DNA from: Natronosalvus hydrolyticus
GTDB lineage: Archaea; Halobacteriota; Halobacteria; Halobacteriales; Natrialbaceae
Assembly (NCBI GenBank): GCA_025517525.1
Contig: JAOPJZ010000006.1
Span: 1-64,000, forward strand
Direction of reading: 5' to 3'
Length of the DNA stretch: 64,000 nt
Shown: piece after piece, positions 16,783 through 30,141 of the stretch
How positions within the stretch are numbered: the stretch's first letter is position 1
Layout: each line of letters opens with the position of its first letter
Translations under genes and position numbers: made by a program
Notes under the pieces: generated by a model
The model's database searches: none
What the model was told of the DNA's origin: nothing
Seen by the model: only the letters and a program-made list of their open reading frames with translations

Positions 16783-18089
16783 CGTGTCCCCTCCGCCTCG
16801 AATCGGTCGCTGTCGGTGTCGACACGTCGTCCACCCTCGGCTACGACTCGACCGTCTTTACAGACCGTCCTGACAGGGTTTCCGTCCAACTGGTACGCGA
16901 TGTGAGCGTACCGGGGCCCGTCGACGACGAGGAAATCAGCCGATGCCCCAGGCTCGAGTCGGCCCGTCTCACCCGGTAGATCGAGTGCCATCGCCGCGTT
17001 AGTCGTAGACCCGAGCAGTGCCTCCGCCGGGGTCATTCCCATCCCGACACACGCCAGTGTCTGGGTGAACGTCATACTCCGCCCAAAACAGTTCGGGTTG
17101 AAATCGGTGGCGAGAGCGACCGGTGCTCCTGCCTCGAGCATCCCGCGTGCATCGGCATACGACTCCCCGAGTCCGAAGGCCGTCCCTGGCAATAACACGG
17201 GGACGGTGTTGGCCGCGACGAGGGCGTCGATGTCGTCTTCGGTCGAGTACAACAAGTGGTCCGCGCTGGCTGCCTCGAGATCGGCTGCCAGCTTCGTCCC
17301 GCCGAGATGGGAGAGTTCTTCGGCGTGAACCTTCGGCGTCAACCCAAACTCGAGTCCGGCCTCGAGGACCCGGCGAGATTGTTCAACCGAGAACACGCCG
17401 TCTTCACAGAACACGTCACAGAACCTGGCGATGCCCTGATTGGCGACGGCCGGCAACTGTTCGTCGATAACCTGCTCGACGTAAGCATCTGCGTCCGTTT
17501 CGGGCGGCACCGCGTGGGCACCGAGGAACGTCGCCACGAGGTCGACCGGGTGACTGTCGTCGACTATCGAGATGGCCTCGAGCAACCGACACTCCGTATC
17601 GGTGTCGAGTCCGTAGCCCGATTTCACCTCGGCAGTTGTCGTTCCGTGGGCCAGCATCACGTCGAGATGCGTACGCAGGTTCGCCACGAGTTCCTCGAGG
17701 GATGCCTCGCCGGTCGCTCGAACCGTTCGCAAAATGCCGCCGCCGTCTGCGAGCAGTTCCTGGTAGGTGGTTCCCTCGAGTTTGGCCTCGAACTCGTCGG
17801 AGCGATCGCCGGCGAACACCGCATGTGTATGCGGGTCGACGAACCCCGGGACGACGGCGTTACCGGCAGCGTCGATAACGGTATCCGCGTTTTCAGGCGG
17901 ATACGATCGGGTAATCTCCTCGCTCGAGCCGACCGAGACGACGGTGCCGTCGACCGCAACGAGCGCGCCGTCGGTGAGCACGCGGAGATCGTCGTTACCC
18001 GCCGACCCCTCCGGCCCGACGGCGAGTTCGCCCGCGTTGTAGACGATAGTTTTGTGCCCCGCGGTTCCGGCGCCGTTCTCAGCACTCAT
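16779..18089 (-). CDS. hutI: Imidazolonepropionase
   Basis: A 436-residue amidohydrolase that opens imidazolonepropionate to formiminoglutamate (third step of histidine degradation). Metal ligands are in PGFVDPHTHAVFAG; other blocks are EVKSGYGLD, TFLGAHAVP, HAEELSHLGG and LATDFNPN. The start MSAENGAG (ATG at 18087-18089) overlaps the hutG stop by 4 bp; the upstream open frame is a shadow of hutG. A typical length and complete motif set suggest it is functional. Confidence 0.96.
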   Translation of the reverse strand: MSAENGAGTAGHKTIVYNAGELAVGPEGSAGNDDLRVLTDGALVAVDGTVVSVGSSEEITRSYPPENADTVIDAAGNAVVPGFVDPHTHAVFAGDRSDEFEAKLEGTTYQELLADGGGILRTVRATGEASLEELVANLRTHLDVMLAHGTTTAEVKSGYGLDTDTECRLLEAISIVDDSHPVDLVATFLGAHAVPPETDADAYVEQVIDEQLPAVANQGIARFCDVFCEDGVFSVEQSRRVLEAGLEFGLTPKVHAEELSHLGGTKLAADLEAASADHLLYSTEDDIDALVAANTVPVLLPGTAFGLGESYADARGMLEAGAPVALATDFNPNCFGRSMTFTQTLACVGMGMTPAEALLGSTTNAAMALDLPGETGRLEPGASADFLVVDGPRYAHIAYQLDGNPVRTVCKDGRVVAEGGRRVDTDSDRFEAEGTR

Positions 18090-19048
18090 CGTGACCACCC
18101 CGAAAGCAGGTGGGCGATCGCTCGAGCAGCCGCGTCGCTCGTCATCGATCCGTCCTCGAGCGGCGGTGCACACTCGACAACCTCGAAGCCGACGAGTCTG
18201 TCTTCGGCCCCGAGTCGGCCGAGCAGCGCGTACAGTTCTCGAGTCGTGAGTCCACCAGGTGTCGGTGCGCTCACGCCCGGTGCGGCCGTGGCATCGAGCA
18301 CATCCATATCCAGGCTGCAAAGGACGTGGTCGACCTCGGAGACCGCATCGAGGGCTCGTGCGACGGCCGCATCGAAATCACGTCCAACCGCGTCGGCAGT
18401 GACGATGGTTCCACCCTGTTCATCGACGAAGGCCGCATACGCGCTCGAGGTCTCGAAGTGCCTCGCTCCGACGACGGCGAACGCGTCCAGTCCGCGCTCG
18501 TGAAGCTGATAATACGGTGTCCCACTCGAAGGGCCGTCGACCGGTTCGCGACAATCGAGGTGGGCATCGAGGCTGATTACGCCAACGCTGCCGGGCAACG
18601 CCTCGATGGCAGCGCCCACGTTGGGGACCGTGAGCGAATTGTCCCCGCCCAGAAAAATCGGTCGGCTACCGTGCTCGTACAGCGGCATAATCGCCCGCTC
18701 GAGTTCAGATTGTACCGTCACAACGCCCCTTTCCGGTATCGCGATGTCCCCGATATCGGCGATTCGCCGATCGACTGACCCACGGTCGAAGTGATGGGTT
18801 TTCACGCCCGCCAGCGCCGTGCGTATCGCTTGCGGACCCTCGCTAGCACCCTGTCTGCCGATAACGGCTCTGTCGTAGGGCTCGCCAACGAGGACGGCAT
18901 CGTACGCAGCCGTAGCCTCACCGTCGGGGAAATCCCCGTCCTCCGCCGTGGACTCGAGCGTCGTCGGTTCGACGACGTCGCCAAAGGTGGTGTCGTTCGG
19001 ATCGCTCGAGGGCGACTCCCACGCCGGCGGCTGTCCGAACGCGGTCAT
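18086..19048 (-). CDS. hutG: Formimidoylglutamase
   Basis: A 320-residue ureohydrolase (arginase fold) that hydrolyses formiminoglutamate to glutamate and formamide. Mn ligand motifs are [17 protein letters not shown] and [21 protein letters not shown] is the start (ATG at 19046-19048), overlapping the hutU stop by 4 bp. It is a paralogue of the arginase at 37.4 kb, but the operon position and GGDNS motif support the hut assignment. Confidence 0.94.
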   Translation of the reverse strand: MTAFGQPPAWESPSSDPNDTTFGDVVEPTTLESTAEDGDFPDGEATAAYDAVLVGEPYDRAVIGRQGASEGPQAIRTALAGVKTHHFDRGSVDRRIADIGDIAIPERGVVTVQSELERAIMPLYEHGSRPIFLGGDNSLTVPNVGAAIEALPGSVGVISLDAHLDCREPVDGPSSGTPYYQLHERGLDAFAVVGARHFETSSAYAAFVDEQGGTIVTADAVGRDFDAAVARALDAVSEVDHVLCSLDMDVLDATAAPGVSAPTPGGLTTRELYALLGRLGAEDRLVGFEVVECAPPLEDGSMTSDAAARAIAHLLSGWSR

Positions 19049-20787
19049 CGGGAGTCGCCTCCCATCGGAATCGTGACGTCTGAGTCCCATGCTTCCTCGA
19101 GTGCCTCGTCGTAGCCGGCATCGGCGTGGCGAATCACTCCCATGCCGGGATCGGTTGTAAAGACGCGCCGGGCCTTTTCGGCGGCGAGGTCCGTCCCGTC
19201 GAGCACGATGTGGTTGTTCGTGTGCAGCGAGTTGCCGATGCCGACGCCACCGCCGTCGTGGACGCTGACGATGTCGGCCCCCGCAGCCGTGTTGAGTAGC
19301 GCGTTGAGAATCGGCCAATCAGCGACCGCATCCGATCCGTCGCGCATGGCTTCCGTTTCCCGGTTCGGACTCGCGACAGACCCCGCGTCGAGGTGGTCGC
19401 GCGTGACGACGACGGGGGCCGATATCTCGCCGTCGGCAACCAGTTCGTTGATGCGAAGCGCAAAGCGCGCACGTTCGGTCAGCCCGTCATCGTCACGACT
19501 GAAGCCGAGCCAACAGACGCGAGAGGGTAGCCCCTGGAACGCGACCTGTTCCTGCGCGAGATCGATCCACCGCCGAAGGTGGTCTTTTTCGGGAAACAGT
19601 TCACGAACCGCGTCGTCGGTTCGATGGATGTCGGCCGGATCGCCGGAGAGGGCAACCCAGCGGAACGGCCCCTTGCCCGCACAGAACAGCGGTCTGATGT
19701 AGGCCGGAACGAACCCGGGGAAGTCGAAGGCTCGCTCGTGGTCGCGATGGTCGGCCACCTGGCCGCGAATGTTGTTCCCGTACTCGAACGCGATGGCTCC
19801 CGCCTCCTGCATCGCCAGAATGCCGTCTACGTGTCGTTCCATCGTTTCGAGACTCGCCTCGACGTACGCCTCGGGGTCGCGGTCTCGAAGCGCGTCGGCT
19901 TCCTCGACGGTGTAGCCCGACGGGTAATACCCCTCGAGTTCGTCGTGAGCGCTGGTCTGGTCGGTGATAACGTCCGGGACGAACCCTCGTTCGTTCATCG
20001 CCTCGAGCATGTCCGCGGCGTTCATGTGGACGGCAACGCTATATGCCTCGCCAGACTCGGCGGCCGCGGTTGCGCGCTCGATTGCCGTCTCGAGGTCCGG
20101 GGCTCGCTCCTGACAATACTCGGTCTCGAGGCGACGCTCGATCCGTCGCTCGTCGACGTCGGCAGCGATACAGACGCCGTGATTCATCGTGACGGCCAGC
20201 GGTTGTGCCCCGCCCATCCCACCCAGGCCGGCGGTGACGACAATCTTTCCCTCGAGGCCGCGATTGTCGGGGAAGTGCTGACGCGCGAGTTCGGCTAGCG
20301 TCTCGTAGGTTCCCTGGATGATCCCCTGCGTCCCGATGTACGCCCAGGAACCGGCGGTCATCTGCCCGTACATGATCAGTCCCTTCGACTCGAGTTCGTG
20401 GAAGTGCTCCCAGTCGTCCCAGCGCCCGACCAGGTTCGAGTTGGCGATGAGAACGCGCGGTGCGCGTTCGTGGGTCTCGAATCGTCCAACCGGTTTCCCG
20501 CTCTGGACCAGCAACGTTTCCTCGTCGCCGAGATCACGCAGTTGCGCACAGATGCCTTCGTAGGCGTCCCACGAGCGTGCCGCACGGCCGGTCCCGCCGT
20601 AGACGACGAGCGATTCCGGATCCTCGGCAACCTCGGGGTCGAGGTTATTGTTCAGCATTCGGAGGGCGGCCTCCTGTCGCCAGCCCCGGCACTCGAGGCT
20701 CGCTCCCGTGTTCGCACCCTGGTACTCGAGCCACTGCTCGCTCGGTTCGCCGACTGCGTTGGTCGCTGGAGCGGATTGATCGGACAT
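19045..20787 (-). CDS. hutU: Urocanate hydratase
   Basis: A 580-residue NAD+-dependent enzyme converting urocanate to imidazolonepropionate. Family blocks are [47 protein letters not shown] for nucleotide binding, [14 protein letters not shown] and [28 protein letters not shown] (ATG at 20785-20787) is the start; a longer frame upstream overlaps the promoter. It is the first gene of the four-gene operon and is divergent from a Bat-type regulator 82 bp away. Confidence 0.97.
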   Translation of the reverse strand: MSDQSAPATNAVGEPSEQWLEYQGANTGASLECRGWRQEAALRMLNNNLDPEVAEDPESLVVYGGTGRAARSWDAYEGICAQLRDLGDEETLLVQSGKPVGRFETHERAPRVLIANSNLVGRWDDWEHFHELESKGLIMYGQMTAGSWAYIGTQGIIQGTYETLAELARQHFPDNRGLEGKIVVTAGLGGMGGAQPLAVTMNHGVCIAADVDERRIERRLETEYCQERAPDLETAIERATAAAESGEAYSVAVHMNAADMLEAMNERGFVPDVITDQTSAHDELEGYYPSGYTVEEADALRDRDPEAYVEASLETMERHVDGILAMQEAGAIAFEYGNNIRGQVADHRDHERAFDFPGFVPAYIRPLFCAGKGPFRWVALSGDPADIHRTDDAVRELFPEKDHLRRWIDLAQEQVAFQGLPSRVCWLGFSRDDDGLTERARFALRINELVADGEISAPVVVTRDHLDAGSVASPNRETEAMRDGSDAVADWPILNALLNTAAGADIVSVHDGGGVGIGNSLHTNNHIVLDGTDLAAEKARRVFTTDPGMGVIRHADAGYDEALEEAWDSDVTIPMGGDSR

Positions 20788-20841
20788 AGTCACCCATTCA
20801 CCACGAATCGCCATGGGTTTCGAGTAGCCGTGTGCCTGGTA

Positions 20842-20851
20842 TTTTATATAA
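20842..20851. promoter_or_regulatory. TATA element in the hut/regulator divergent promoter
   Basis: TTTTATATAA is centred 24 bp before the ATG of the plus-strand regulator (20870), implying a leaderless mRNA. The near-symmetric sequence, 55-64 bp from the hutU start, may also serve the opposite direction. The intergenic space is only 82 bp. Confidence 0.6.
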
Positions 20852-20869
20852 GGGCGCCCTGTGTGCGGT

Positions 20870-21514
20870 ATGCACGAAGCCACGTTTCGCCTCGTCGGCG
20901 ACAGTCCGTTCGACGAGATTACGGCCGAGTATAGTGCCTCGGTGTCGCTGTGGTGTAACGACCACAGCGACCTGCTCGTCATCGAATGTCCGCGAGCAAG
21001 CGTCGAAGACGTCCTCGAGCGCGTCGATAGGTTCGTCGGGGTGTCGGATTCGGTTGTCGAGGGTACGAGGATCGTGATCGCGACGGAAACCTGTGTCAAA
21101 ACCCACAACATGACCGCTGCCGACACCGACCTCGAGGGCTACGATTGCCTATTGTTACCCCCGATTCGGTATCGGGACGGAGCACGATTGATTCGCATCC
21201 TCGCCCTCGAGCCATCGAAACTGACCGAGTACTACCGAGCGTTGCTCGAGTCGTTTTCCGTGACCGTGGAATCGAAACGCGAACTCGCCGTCACCGACAT
21301 CGGTCGGTCCCTTTCGGGAGAGGATCCATCGACCCCGTCGCTGTCACCACGACAGCGCGAGGTGTTTCGGTGTGCCGTTGAGGGCGGCTACTACGAGATT
21401 CCCCGCGAGATTTCGATGACGACCGTCGCGAACCGAGTCGGTATCGACCGTCGGACCGCGGACGAGCATCGACGGCAAGCCGAACGGAAACTGCTGGGAT
21501 CGATCACACTGTGA
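20870..21514 (+). CDS. Bat-type (HTH-10) regulator, probable hut operon regulator
   Basis: A 214-residue protein. Residues 1-145 form a bacterioopsin-activator-like N-terminal region ([23 protein letters not shown] start), and 155-212 form the HTH-10 domain ([48 protein letters not shown]). There is no PAS or GAF domain, unlike the 663-residue paralogue at 13 kb. The divergent position directly before hutU suggests it controls histidine utilisation (inference). Residues 1-145 may bind the inducer. Confidence 0.88.
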   Translation: MHEATFRLVGDSPFDEITAEYSASVSLWCNDHSDLLVIECPRASVEDVLERVDRFVGVSDSVVEGTRIVIATETCVKTHNMTAADTDLEGYDCLLLPPIRYRDGARLIRILALEPSKLTEYYRALLESFSVTVESKRELAVTDIGRSLSGEDPSTPSLSPRQREVFRCAVEGGYYEIPREISMTTVANRVGIDRRTADEHRRQAERKLLGSITL

Positions 21515-21643
21515 TACGGAGTGCTGTCACTGTATCCCGGTGATTGCCCGGTATGGCAACCATCGGATAGGGATAACAGGAGACCGTCTGAGACAGAACG
21601 GAAACCGACCGGTTTTTTCTTCGACTCGAGCCTCGAGACAGCT

Positions 21644-22432
21644 ATGAGCGCACCAAAGCACATTCGGACGGAATGGGACGATGATGTGGCACGGGTCGTC
21701 ATGGAGCGGACTGACCGACACAACGCGATGGACGAACGGATGGCAAACGCCCTCGCAGAGCGGGTTAGTGACCTCGCCGCGGACGACTCGGTCCGCTGTC
21801 TCGTCCTGACTGGAACCGGGGGCCTGTTCAACACTGGTGCAGACCTGTCCACGTTCGAGGGCGACGAGACCGACGCGGACCGTCTCGAGGCGATTGCCGA
21901 ACCCCTCCACGAAACCGTGTCCTCGCTCGTTAACGCGCCAGTTCCGGTGGTGACCGGCGTCAACGGCGTCGTCGCGGGGGGCGGGTTGGGACTGGCCCTC
22001 GCCGGCGATATCGTCTTGACCTCAAGCGATGCCCGATTCGAGTACGCATATCCGAAAATCGGCCTCTCGGGCGATGGCGGGGCGACCTGGCTGTTGCCCA
22101 GACTGGTTGGTCGTCGAACGGCACAGCGAATCGTGTTCCTCGATGAGCCAATCAGTGCCGACGAAGCGGTGGACCTCGGCATGGCCACTGAAGTCGTCGA
22201 CGCCGAAACTTTCGACGGTCGACTCGAGGGTATTGCGGCCTCTCTCGCGAGCGGACCGACGAAAGCCTACGGCGAAATCAAACGACTCTTTCGGGCCTCC
22301 TCGACCAACAGCCTGAACGAGCACCTGGACCTCGAGCAGGAACGCATCACGTCTCTGGCTGGCACGGACGATTACGCGGCCGGATTACGGGGCTTCCTCG
22401 AGAAGGAACCACCAACCTTCGAAGGCGAATAA
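21644..22432 (+). CDS. Enoyl-CoA hydratase/isomerase family protein
   Basis: A 262-residue crotonase-fold protein. The oxyanion-hole segments are LTGTGGLFNTGADL and VNGVVAGGGLGLALAGDIVL, followed by the family block YPKIGLSGDGGATWLLPRLVG. The position usually held by the catalytic Glu reads GDGGATW, so acid/base chemistry may differ from true hydratases. It probably acts in fatty-acid or amino-acid catabolism. The start MSAPKHIRTEW (ATG 21644) gives standard length. The D-2-hydroxyacid dehydrogenase follows after 82 bp. Confidence 0.9.
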   Translation: MSAPKHIRTEWDDDVARVVMERTDRHNAMDERMANALAERVSDLAADDSVRCLVLTGTGGLFNTGADLSTFEGDETDADRLEAIAEPLHETVSSLVNAPVPVVTGVNGVVAGGGLGLALAGDIVLTSSDARFEYAYPKIGLSGDGGATWLLPRLVGRRTAQRIVFLDEPISADEAVDLGMATEVVDAETFDGRLEGIAASLASGPTKAYGEIKRLFRASSTNSLNEHLDLEQERITSLAGTDDYAAGLRGFLEKEPPTFEGE

Positions 22433-22514
22433 TCTCACCGCTCGAACGTCCTGTAGCAGTTCACGAATCACGACAAACCGCAGGTTCAAGTTAGGTCGTC
22501 GTGAGTACCCAGAT

Positions 22515-23516
22515 ATGACAGGAAATCGTGCCGGCACGTCGGTGGACTCGAGTTCGAATCCGGACGTACTCGTGTTGCGTCGCGGCACCCACGGGATGCC
22601 GGTTGAGGCGTACGCCGAGAACCTTCGCAACCGCTTACCAGAAACGACAGTGAAGGTGGCAGACACGCCAACAGCAGAGCGGGAACTCATCCATGAGACG
22701 CCAATCGTGACTGGCATGACGTTCGACGAATCGCTCCTCGAGCACGCCGAGAAACTCCGGCTCTTTGCGTGTGCGTATGCCGGGACGGGCCACCTGCCGC
22801 TCGAGGCCCTGGCCGACCGATCAGTAGCAGTCACCAATGCGTCGGGCGTCCATGGTCCGAATATCGCCGAACACGTCATCGGTTCGATGCTGGCGATTAC
22901 TCGCCGGTTTCACGTCGGCGAACGCCGACAGCGACGACGCGAGTGGCGTCACTATCAGACCCACGAGTTCCAGGGGTCGACAGTTACCGTGGTCGGGCTC
23001 GGTGCCATCGGCCAGGCCATCTGTGAGCGACTCGAGCCCTTCGGAGTCGAACGCCTTGGCATCCGTCACTCGCCGGAAAAAGGCGGCCCCGTCGAGGAGG
23101 TGTTCGGGTACGACGACGCTTCCGTCTACGAGGCGCTCTCGCGGACCGATTACCTCGTCCTCGCGTGTCCGCTCACTGAGCAAACGCGCGGACTCATCGA
23201 CGAGGATGCGTTCGACACCCTCCCACCGTCGACCGTGCTGGTCAATGTCGCTCGAGGGCCCGTGGTCGACACGGACGCCCTCGTGGCGGCGATTCGTCGC
23301 AACGGCATCCGTGGGGCCGCTCTCGACGTAACCGACCCCGAGCCGTTACCAGAATCGCACCCGCTCTGGACGTTCGAAAACGTTCGAATCACGCCACACA
23401 ACTCGGGGTACACGCCACGCTATTACGACCGACTGGCCGATGTCGTCGCCAGGAACGTGACCACGATTCGAGAGACCGGCTCCTACCGAGACCTCGAGAA
23501 TCAGGTCATTCCGTAA
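22515..23516 (+). CDS. D-2-hydroxyacid dehydrogenase (NAD(P)-dependent)
   Basis: A 333-residue oxidoreductase. The Rossmann motif is TVVGLGAIGQAIC; catalytic positions are Arg in NVARGPVVD, Glu in DPEPLPESHPLW and His in RITPHNSGYT. It interconverts 2-ketoacids and D-2-hydroxyacids; the substrate is not determined. The N-terminal 20 residues are polar and not conserved in character. It follows the enoyl-CoA hydratase at 82 bp on the same strand, but linkage in one pathway is uncertain. Confidence 0.92.
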   Translation: MTGNRAGTSVDSSSNPDVLVLRRGTHGMPVEAYAENLRNRLPETTVKVADTPTAERELIHETPIVTGMTFDESLLEHAEKLRLFACAYAGTGHLPLEALADRSVAVTNASGVHGPNIAEHVIGSMLAITRRFHVGERRQRRREWRHYQTHEFQGSTVTVVGLGAIGQAICERLEPFGVERLGIRHSPEKGGPVEEVFGYDDASVYEALSRTDYLVLACPLTEQTRGLIDEDAFDTLPPSTVLVNVARGPVVDTDALVAAIRRNGIRGAALDVTDPEPLPESHPLWTFENVRITPHNSGYTPRYYDRLADVVARNVTTIRETGSYRDLENQVIP

Positions 23517-23617
23517 ACTACCCTACTTCGCTCACCCACTGTTCTCACTCACCCACTGCCTTCACACGTACACTCGAGAGCCCAACGCTTTTCGACCCAC
23601 TACCCGAACGCCCAATC

Positions 23618-24325
23618 ATGACCGTCCGCTTCGATTCAGTACTGATCGACTGGCTTGGCTACGCGACCGTTCGCCTCGAGGGAGAAACCGGCGCTGTCGT
23701 CTACATGGACCCGGGACGGTACGGCGTCCTCGACGACTACGACGAGCGGGATGGCGACCTCGTACTCGTCACCCACGGCGATCACTACGACCCTGACGGT
23801 ATCAGGCGGGTCGCCCACGAGGACGCCATCGTCGTTGTGCACGAGGCGGTCGATGCCGACGAAATCGAACGCGTCGACGAACAACCCGAGGACCTTCCCT
23901 ACGAGGTCGAACGCGTCCGGGAAGACGAATCGTTCGTCCTCGGCCCACTCGACCTGTTTACCACCCCGGCATACAACGAACCGAACGGTCCCTACACTGA
24001 CGACGACGGCGTCCCGTACCACCCGAAAGGCGAGGGCTGTGGCTTCGGCGTCACCATCGACGGCGTCTGTGCGTTCTGGCCCGGGGACAGCGACGCGCTC
24101 CCCGTCCACGAGGAACTCGCTATCGACTGTCTCCTGCCACCGATCGGCGGCAGTTTCACGATGGATCGCCACGACGCCGCCGACCTCGCCGGTACGATTC
24201 GGCCAGGGCTGGTGCTCCCGATTCACTACAACACGTTCGACGCCCTCGAGACGGACGAAGACGCGTTCGTCGTTGACGTCGCCCATCGAGGCGTCCCGGT
24301 GGTACTCGATTCACCCGCCGAGTGA
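23618..24325 (+). CDS. Metallo-beta-lactamase-fold metal hydrolase (UlaG-like)
   Basis: A 235-residue protein. The metal motif THGDHYDPDG replaces the usual HxHxDH, followed by His/Asp ligands in AFWPGDSDALPV and the C-terminal LPIHYNTFDA. UlaG-like members hydrolyse lactones or phosphoesters; the substrate is unknown. The protein starts at MTVRFDSVLIDWLGYATVRLEG, the typical first strand pair. It converges with top6A, leaving 59 bp. Confidence 0.88.
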   Translation: MTVRFDSVLIDWLGYATVRLEGETGAVVYMDPGRYGVLDDYDERDGDLVLVTHGDHYDPDGIRRVAHEDAIVVVHEAVDADEIERVDEQPEDLPYEVERVREDESFVLGPLDLFTTPAYNEPNGPYTDDDGVPYHPKGEGCGFGVTIDGVCAFWPGDSDALPVHEELAIDCLLPPIGGSFTMDRHDAADLAGTIRPGLVLPIHYNTFDALETDEDAFVVDVAHRGVPVVLDSPAE

Positions 24326-24384
24326 CCCGGGGGACCCCTGCTCGGCCACCGGCACCGTAACGCTCGAGCGGAAGGAAAAGTGCC

Positions 24385-25476
24385 CTAGAAAATCCCCATC
24401 TCCTCGAGGCGCTCGGGGAGGTAGGTATCGGTCACGAAGTCCAGGCCGCGGGCAGCCAGTGCCTGCTGTTCTGCCTTTTTCCCGATATCGAGCTGGAGTT
24501 CGATCTGTTCTTCCCAGTAATCGGTCTGGAACCGAGGGTCGGTCAACTCGTTTTCGAGGGCGTTGATATCTGAATCGGTTAGGGGGTCCGTCGGCAGGTC
24601 GTACTCGACGATGTCCGAGGGCTGGATGCCGATGAACTGCGCCTGAGGCGTCGCGAGATATTCCGAAAGGTGTGCGGATTTGATCGACCCGTACGCGACC
24701 GAGCCGAAAATCCGGTACGACCACGGGTCAGCGTCAGTAAAGACCGTCACTGGCAACTCGAGTTCGTCGTGAAGCCGTTTCGTGATTCGGCGGGTTGCTC
24801 GAGCGGGTTGTCCCTTGAGGTGGACGACCAGTGCGCCGTAGTCGTCGTCAAAACCGTTCTCGACGAGTCGGTCACGCATCCCACCGGTCTCGACACAGAG
24901 GATGAACTCCGCATCGGAGGAAAGGAATTCGATTGTGTCAGGGTTGTTGGGAATCTGGTATCCACCTTCGCCGACGTCTTCCTGGCAGTGGATTTCGCGG
25001 TCGCCACGGCGGGTCTGTTCGCGCAAGAACAGCGGCCCCATAATCGTCGCCCCGGATTCTTCGGGGCGCATATGGAAGTCCTCGCGAGTGACCTCGCTCA
25101 CGATCTCGAGATCTTCGATCAACTGGTTGGATTCGTCCTGATCGTTGAACTGGGCTTCCTTGTTGTCCCAGCTTTCGGAGAGGTAGTACAACTCACGCAG
25201 GGTCGACGAACGGTCCTGCTCGAGTTGGTCAGCGAGGAACTCGATGGTATACACCGCTTTCAGCAGTTTCCGTGCGCCGCGAACGGAGTTCGCACTCCGG
25301 GTCGACGTCCGGTCGCCGTACACCCAGACGTTGGCTTCCTCGTCGAGTTCGATGTTAGTTTTCGACCGGGTTGGCAACTCCATGTGCGGAATCTCGCCCA
25401 GTTCGAACTGATCGTAAAACTGGGCGGCCAGGTCGATGAGCTGTGCTCGGGCCGTCGCGTCTGTATCCGTACTCAT
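24385..25476 (-). CDS. top6A: DNA topoisomerase VI subunit A
   Basis: A 363-residue cleavage subunit of the archaeal type IIB topoisomerase, a Spo11 relative. The catalytic Tyr lies in [11 protein letters not shown] (Y97/Y98). Toprim metal residues appear in [12 protein letters not shown] and [14 protein letters not shown]. With subunit B it forms an A2B2 enzyme that relaxes supercoils and decatenates chromosomes. Its ATG overlaps the top6B stop by 4 bp, so the two are translated together. Confidence 0.97.
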   Translation of the reverse strand: MSTDTDATARAQLIDLAAQFYDQFELGEIPHMELPTRSKTNIELDEEANVWVYGDRTSTRSANSVRGARKLLKAVYTIEFLADQLEQDRSSTLRELYYLSESWDNKEAQFNDQDESNQLIEDLEIVSEVTREDFHMRPEESGATIMGPLFLREQTRRGDREIHCQEDVGEGGYQIPNNPDTIEFLSSDAEFILCVETGGMRDRLVENGFDDDYGALVVHLKGQPARATRRITKRLHDELELPVTVFTDADPWSYRIFGSVAYGSIKSAHLSEYLATPQAQFIGIQPSDIVEYDLPTDPLTDSDINALENELTDPRFQTDYWEEQIELQLDIGKKAEQQALAARGLDFVTDTYLPERLEEMGIF

Positions 25477-27950
25477 GCTGTGATCGTCAGTTTCTCCTCG
25501 TCGACGCCTTTCACGTCCAGGTCGAATGTGGCGTCGTCGGGAACGTCATACTCGAGTGTCGCTTCCTCACCGCCGGGAACATCGACGTCCCAGGAGATGA
25601 ACCACTCACCGTCCATCTCGATTGCCGATGCACCATCCGAAAGGTTGGCCGGTTCGGCGCTCACGATGTCGGTGATCTCGAGCGATTCGGCCGTACCCGA
25701 GTGGTTTTCGACGACCAGCTTGACGCTCGAGTCGTCGTCCTCGCGGTGGCGTTCGACCAGCACATTGTTCATAATACGGGCAACCGCATCGTCGATATCG
25801 GGCTGTTCTCGGCCGGTAACCTCGGCGACCTTTTCGGCCATCTCGGGCAGAATCTTGCCGAGGACGTTCTGTTTCTGGCGGCGTTTTTGCATCGAGCGCC
25901 GCTTATTCAGATAGCGTTTCAGTTCGCGGGCGGCCTCCCGAATCGCGAGTTCGATCTCATCTTCGATCTCGGGCACGTTCGCCACGGCGTCTTTGGACTC
26001 GCTCGTAAAGGGGACGTTCGTCGAGGCGACGTGGACCATGATGACAGCCGGGCCGTTCGGGAGGCCGGAGCCGCCGGGCTGGTCGAGTCCGTAGTTTCGC
26101 CAGCCGATACCTTTGACAACGTCGGTCGTCGCACAGGCACCGCGCTGGTAGACGAGCGGTACCCGGTTGGCGAACCGAAGAACGTCGACGCGGCCCTCAG
26201 CCGCCAGGTCGCCACCGTAGGCGATTCCAGCTTCCACGATGAAGGGGTCACCTCCCGAGACGCCCGCGTCGCGGGTCGCCGCCGCGTAGAAGTCGGCGTC
26301 GAACTCCTTTCTGAGACCGGCTTCGACCAGTTCGTCCGTGATTGGTGAGAGGCATCGCGTCGGCGGAGCCATAATGTTCGTCGCGCGCATCCCCTCGACC
26401 AGATCGCTACTGGCATCACGGTCACCCGTGAGTTCGCGCACAAGCGGCGGGTCGTCCGGGACGGTGGCCATCACGTTCCAGACCGCTTCTGTGACGTTCT
26501 CTCGAGCGGTGTCGCCGAAGGCGACGTCGTCGTATTCCTCGGTCAGGTTGGCCGCGCGGTCGATGGCCTTTCGCAGTTCTCTGTGCGTGAGCCGATGTCG
26601 GGTATCCTCGAGGTCTTCGAACGTCCCAGCCAGTCGAACGGAAAAGGCGTGGACGACCTCGTCGTCTTTGCGCGTACTCGTCGCAGCGTCACTGATACCG
26701 TAGAGATCCGTGACGAGCCGGGAGACGTCCGGTTCCTCGCCGATTTCGTCCAGCGCCTGCTGGCCGTCACCGTCGTCGGTCCCCTGGTCGGTTACTTCCT
26801 CGTGGCCACAGATTGTTTCCCAGGCGGCTTCGATCGCGTTCTCTCGCACCGTCGACCCGAACGTCGTCCCGTATTCGTCGCCGACAGCCTCCCCAACGTT
26901 TTCGACGATACCCGCGAGTTCGTGGTGAGCAATTCGGTCACGACTCGAGACGGCGTCTGCGATCTCGGTAGCGAAGGCTGTCGTCGCCTCGGCCCCCTTG
27001 TTGACCGTTGCCGCTTCGACAGTAGCCTGGATGTCCCCTGGCTCGTGTGCCCCAGGTGGCTTCCAGCGCATAGCGCGGCCGTAGTGGCGGTCGCGGAACT
27101 CGTCGATGATGGATTCGGCCGTCTTCTTGCCGACGCGGGTAAATTCCTCCTGCAGGAACCCAGACACCGAGTGTGAATCCGTCGCATTCAGCATTTTGAT
27201 TACCGTCCCCAGTTCGACGCCGTGCGGGTGCGGGCGAATCTCCTCGGTTTCTTCTGGCAGCTGATCGGTTGCTCGCTCGAACTTGAAGTGGGCATCCGGT
27301 TCGACCAGCTCCAGACGAGCGTGTGGATTCACGACTGCCGTGTGTTTCATGTAGTTGTGCAACTGGTTCCGGGCGCGCATGTTCGCCTCCATCTCGAGTT
27401 CGATGCGCGTGCCGTGTGGTCGATCCCAGGTCGTCGTCTCCTCGACTGAAATCTCGGGTTCGTTTTCGTCGGTATCGATAATGAGTTCGAAGTACTCGGC
27501 CTCGTTCGCCCCTTGCGTTCGACTGGTGATCTTGGCCGGTTTCCCGCTCGTGAGCTGTGCGTACAGGACGGCAGCGGAGATACCGATTCCCTGCTGCCCG
27601 CGACTCTGTTCGCGAGCGTGGAATCGAGAGCCATAGAGTAGTTTCCCGAACACCTTGGGCAGCGATTCTTTCGTCAATCCGGGACCGTTGTCTTCGACGA
27701 TCAACCGGTAATAGTCGTCCGTTTCCTGAATTTCGACATAAATATCTGGAAGAATACTGGCTTCCTCAGCGGCGTCGAGGGCGTTGTCGACGGCCTCTTT
27801 GACGGCCGTGACGAGTCCTCGGGCCCCGCTGTCGAAGCCAAGCATATGCTTGTTCTTCTCGAAGAACTCGGCGATGGAGATCGCTCGCTGGTTGTCAGCG
27901 AGTTCTTCGGCGATCCCCTCCTCGCCGAGTGTCGACTGTAACGACGTCAT
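25473..27950 (-). CDS. top6B: DNA topoisomerase VI subunit B
   Basis: An 825-residue ATPase subunit. The GHKL fold is in the first 230 residues: [12 protein letters not shown] (N box), [10 protein letters not shown] (G1), [11 protein letters not shown] (G2). A transducer domain follows, and the C-terminal region ends in beta-rich [10 protein letters not shown]. It is longer than thermophilic homologues because of acidic inserts around residues 330-480 ([17 protein letters not shown]), as in other halophiles. It is the first gene of top6B-top6A, divergent from gyrB with 258 bp between. Confidence 0.97.
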   Translation of the reverse strand: MTSLQSTLGEEGIAEELADNQRAISIAEFFEKNKHMLGFDSGARGLVTAVKEAVDNALDAAEEASILPDIYVEIQETDDYYRLIVEDNGPGLTKESLPKVFGKLLYGSRFHAREQSRGQQGIGISAAVLYAQLTSGKPAKITSRTQGANEAEYFELIIDTDENEPEISVEETTTWDRPHGTRIELEMEANMRARNQLHNYMKHTAVVNPHARLELVEPDAHFKFERATDQLPEETEEIRPHPHGVELGTVIKMLNATDSHSVSGFLQEEFTRVGKKTAESIIDEFRDRHYGRAMRWKPPGAHEPGDIQATVEAATVNKGAEATTAFATEIADAVSSRDRIAHHELAGIVENVGEAVGDEYGTTFGSTVRENAIEAAWETICGHEEVTDQGTDDGDGQQALDEIGEEPDVSRLVTDLYGISDAATSTRKDDEVVHAFSVRLAGTFEDLEDTRHRLTHRELRKAIDRAANLTEEYDDVAFGDTARENVTEAVWNVMATVPDDPPLVRELTGDRDASSDLVEGMRATNIMAPPTRCLSPITDELVEAGLRKEFDADFYAAATRDAGVSGGDPFIVEAGIAYGGDLAAEGRVDVLRFANRVPLVYQRGACATTDVVKGIGWRNYGLDQPGGSGLPNGPAVIMVHVASTNVPFTSESKDAVANVPEIEDEIELAIREAARELKRYLNKRRSMQKRRQKQNVLGKILPEMAEKVAEVTGREQPDIDDAVARIMNNVLVERHREDDDSSVKLVVENHSGTAESLEITDIVSAEPANLSDGASAIEMDGEWFISWDVDVPGGEEATLEYDVPDDATFDLDVKGVDEEKLTITA

Positions 27951-28130
27951 CGTCCCGTCTTTAACCCGCGGGGGCTAAAAGGTGTGCGCTACCGCGGTGA
28001 AAGTGATACCGGGTGCTCGAGCACAGGAGCCGGTTTGTCTGTATCACCTCGCTTCGGCCGTTTATGGCCCGGTATTTTGGGTTTTAATGCCTCGAGTAAC
28101 AGTTTCCCACCTCGATTGGCCGATCCGTAG

Positions 28131-30140
<2,010 letters not shown>

Positions 30141-30141
30141 T

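Noticed and set aside
22433..22514. Sequence with ACGTCCTG and TTCACGAATC resembling parts of the 80-bp repeat
   Set aside because: The two pieces are in the wrong order and spacing for a copy; probably chance.
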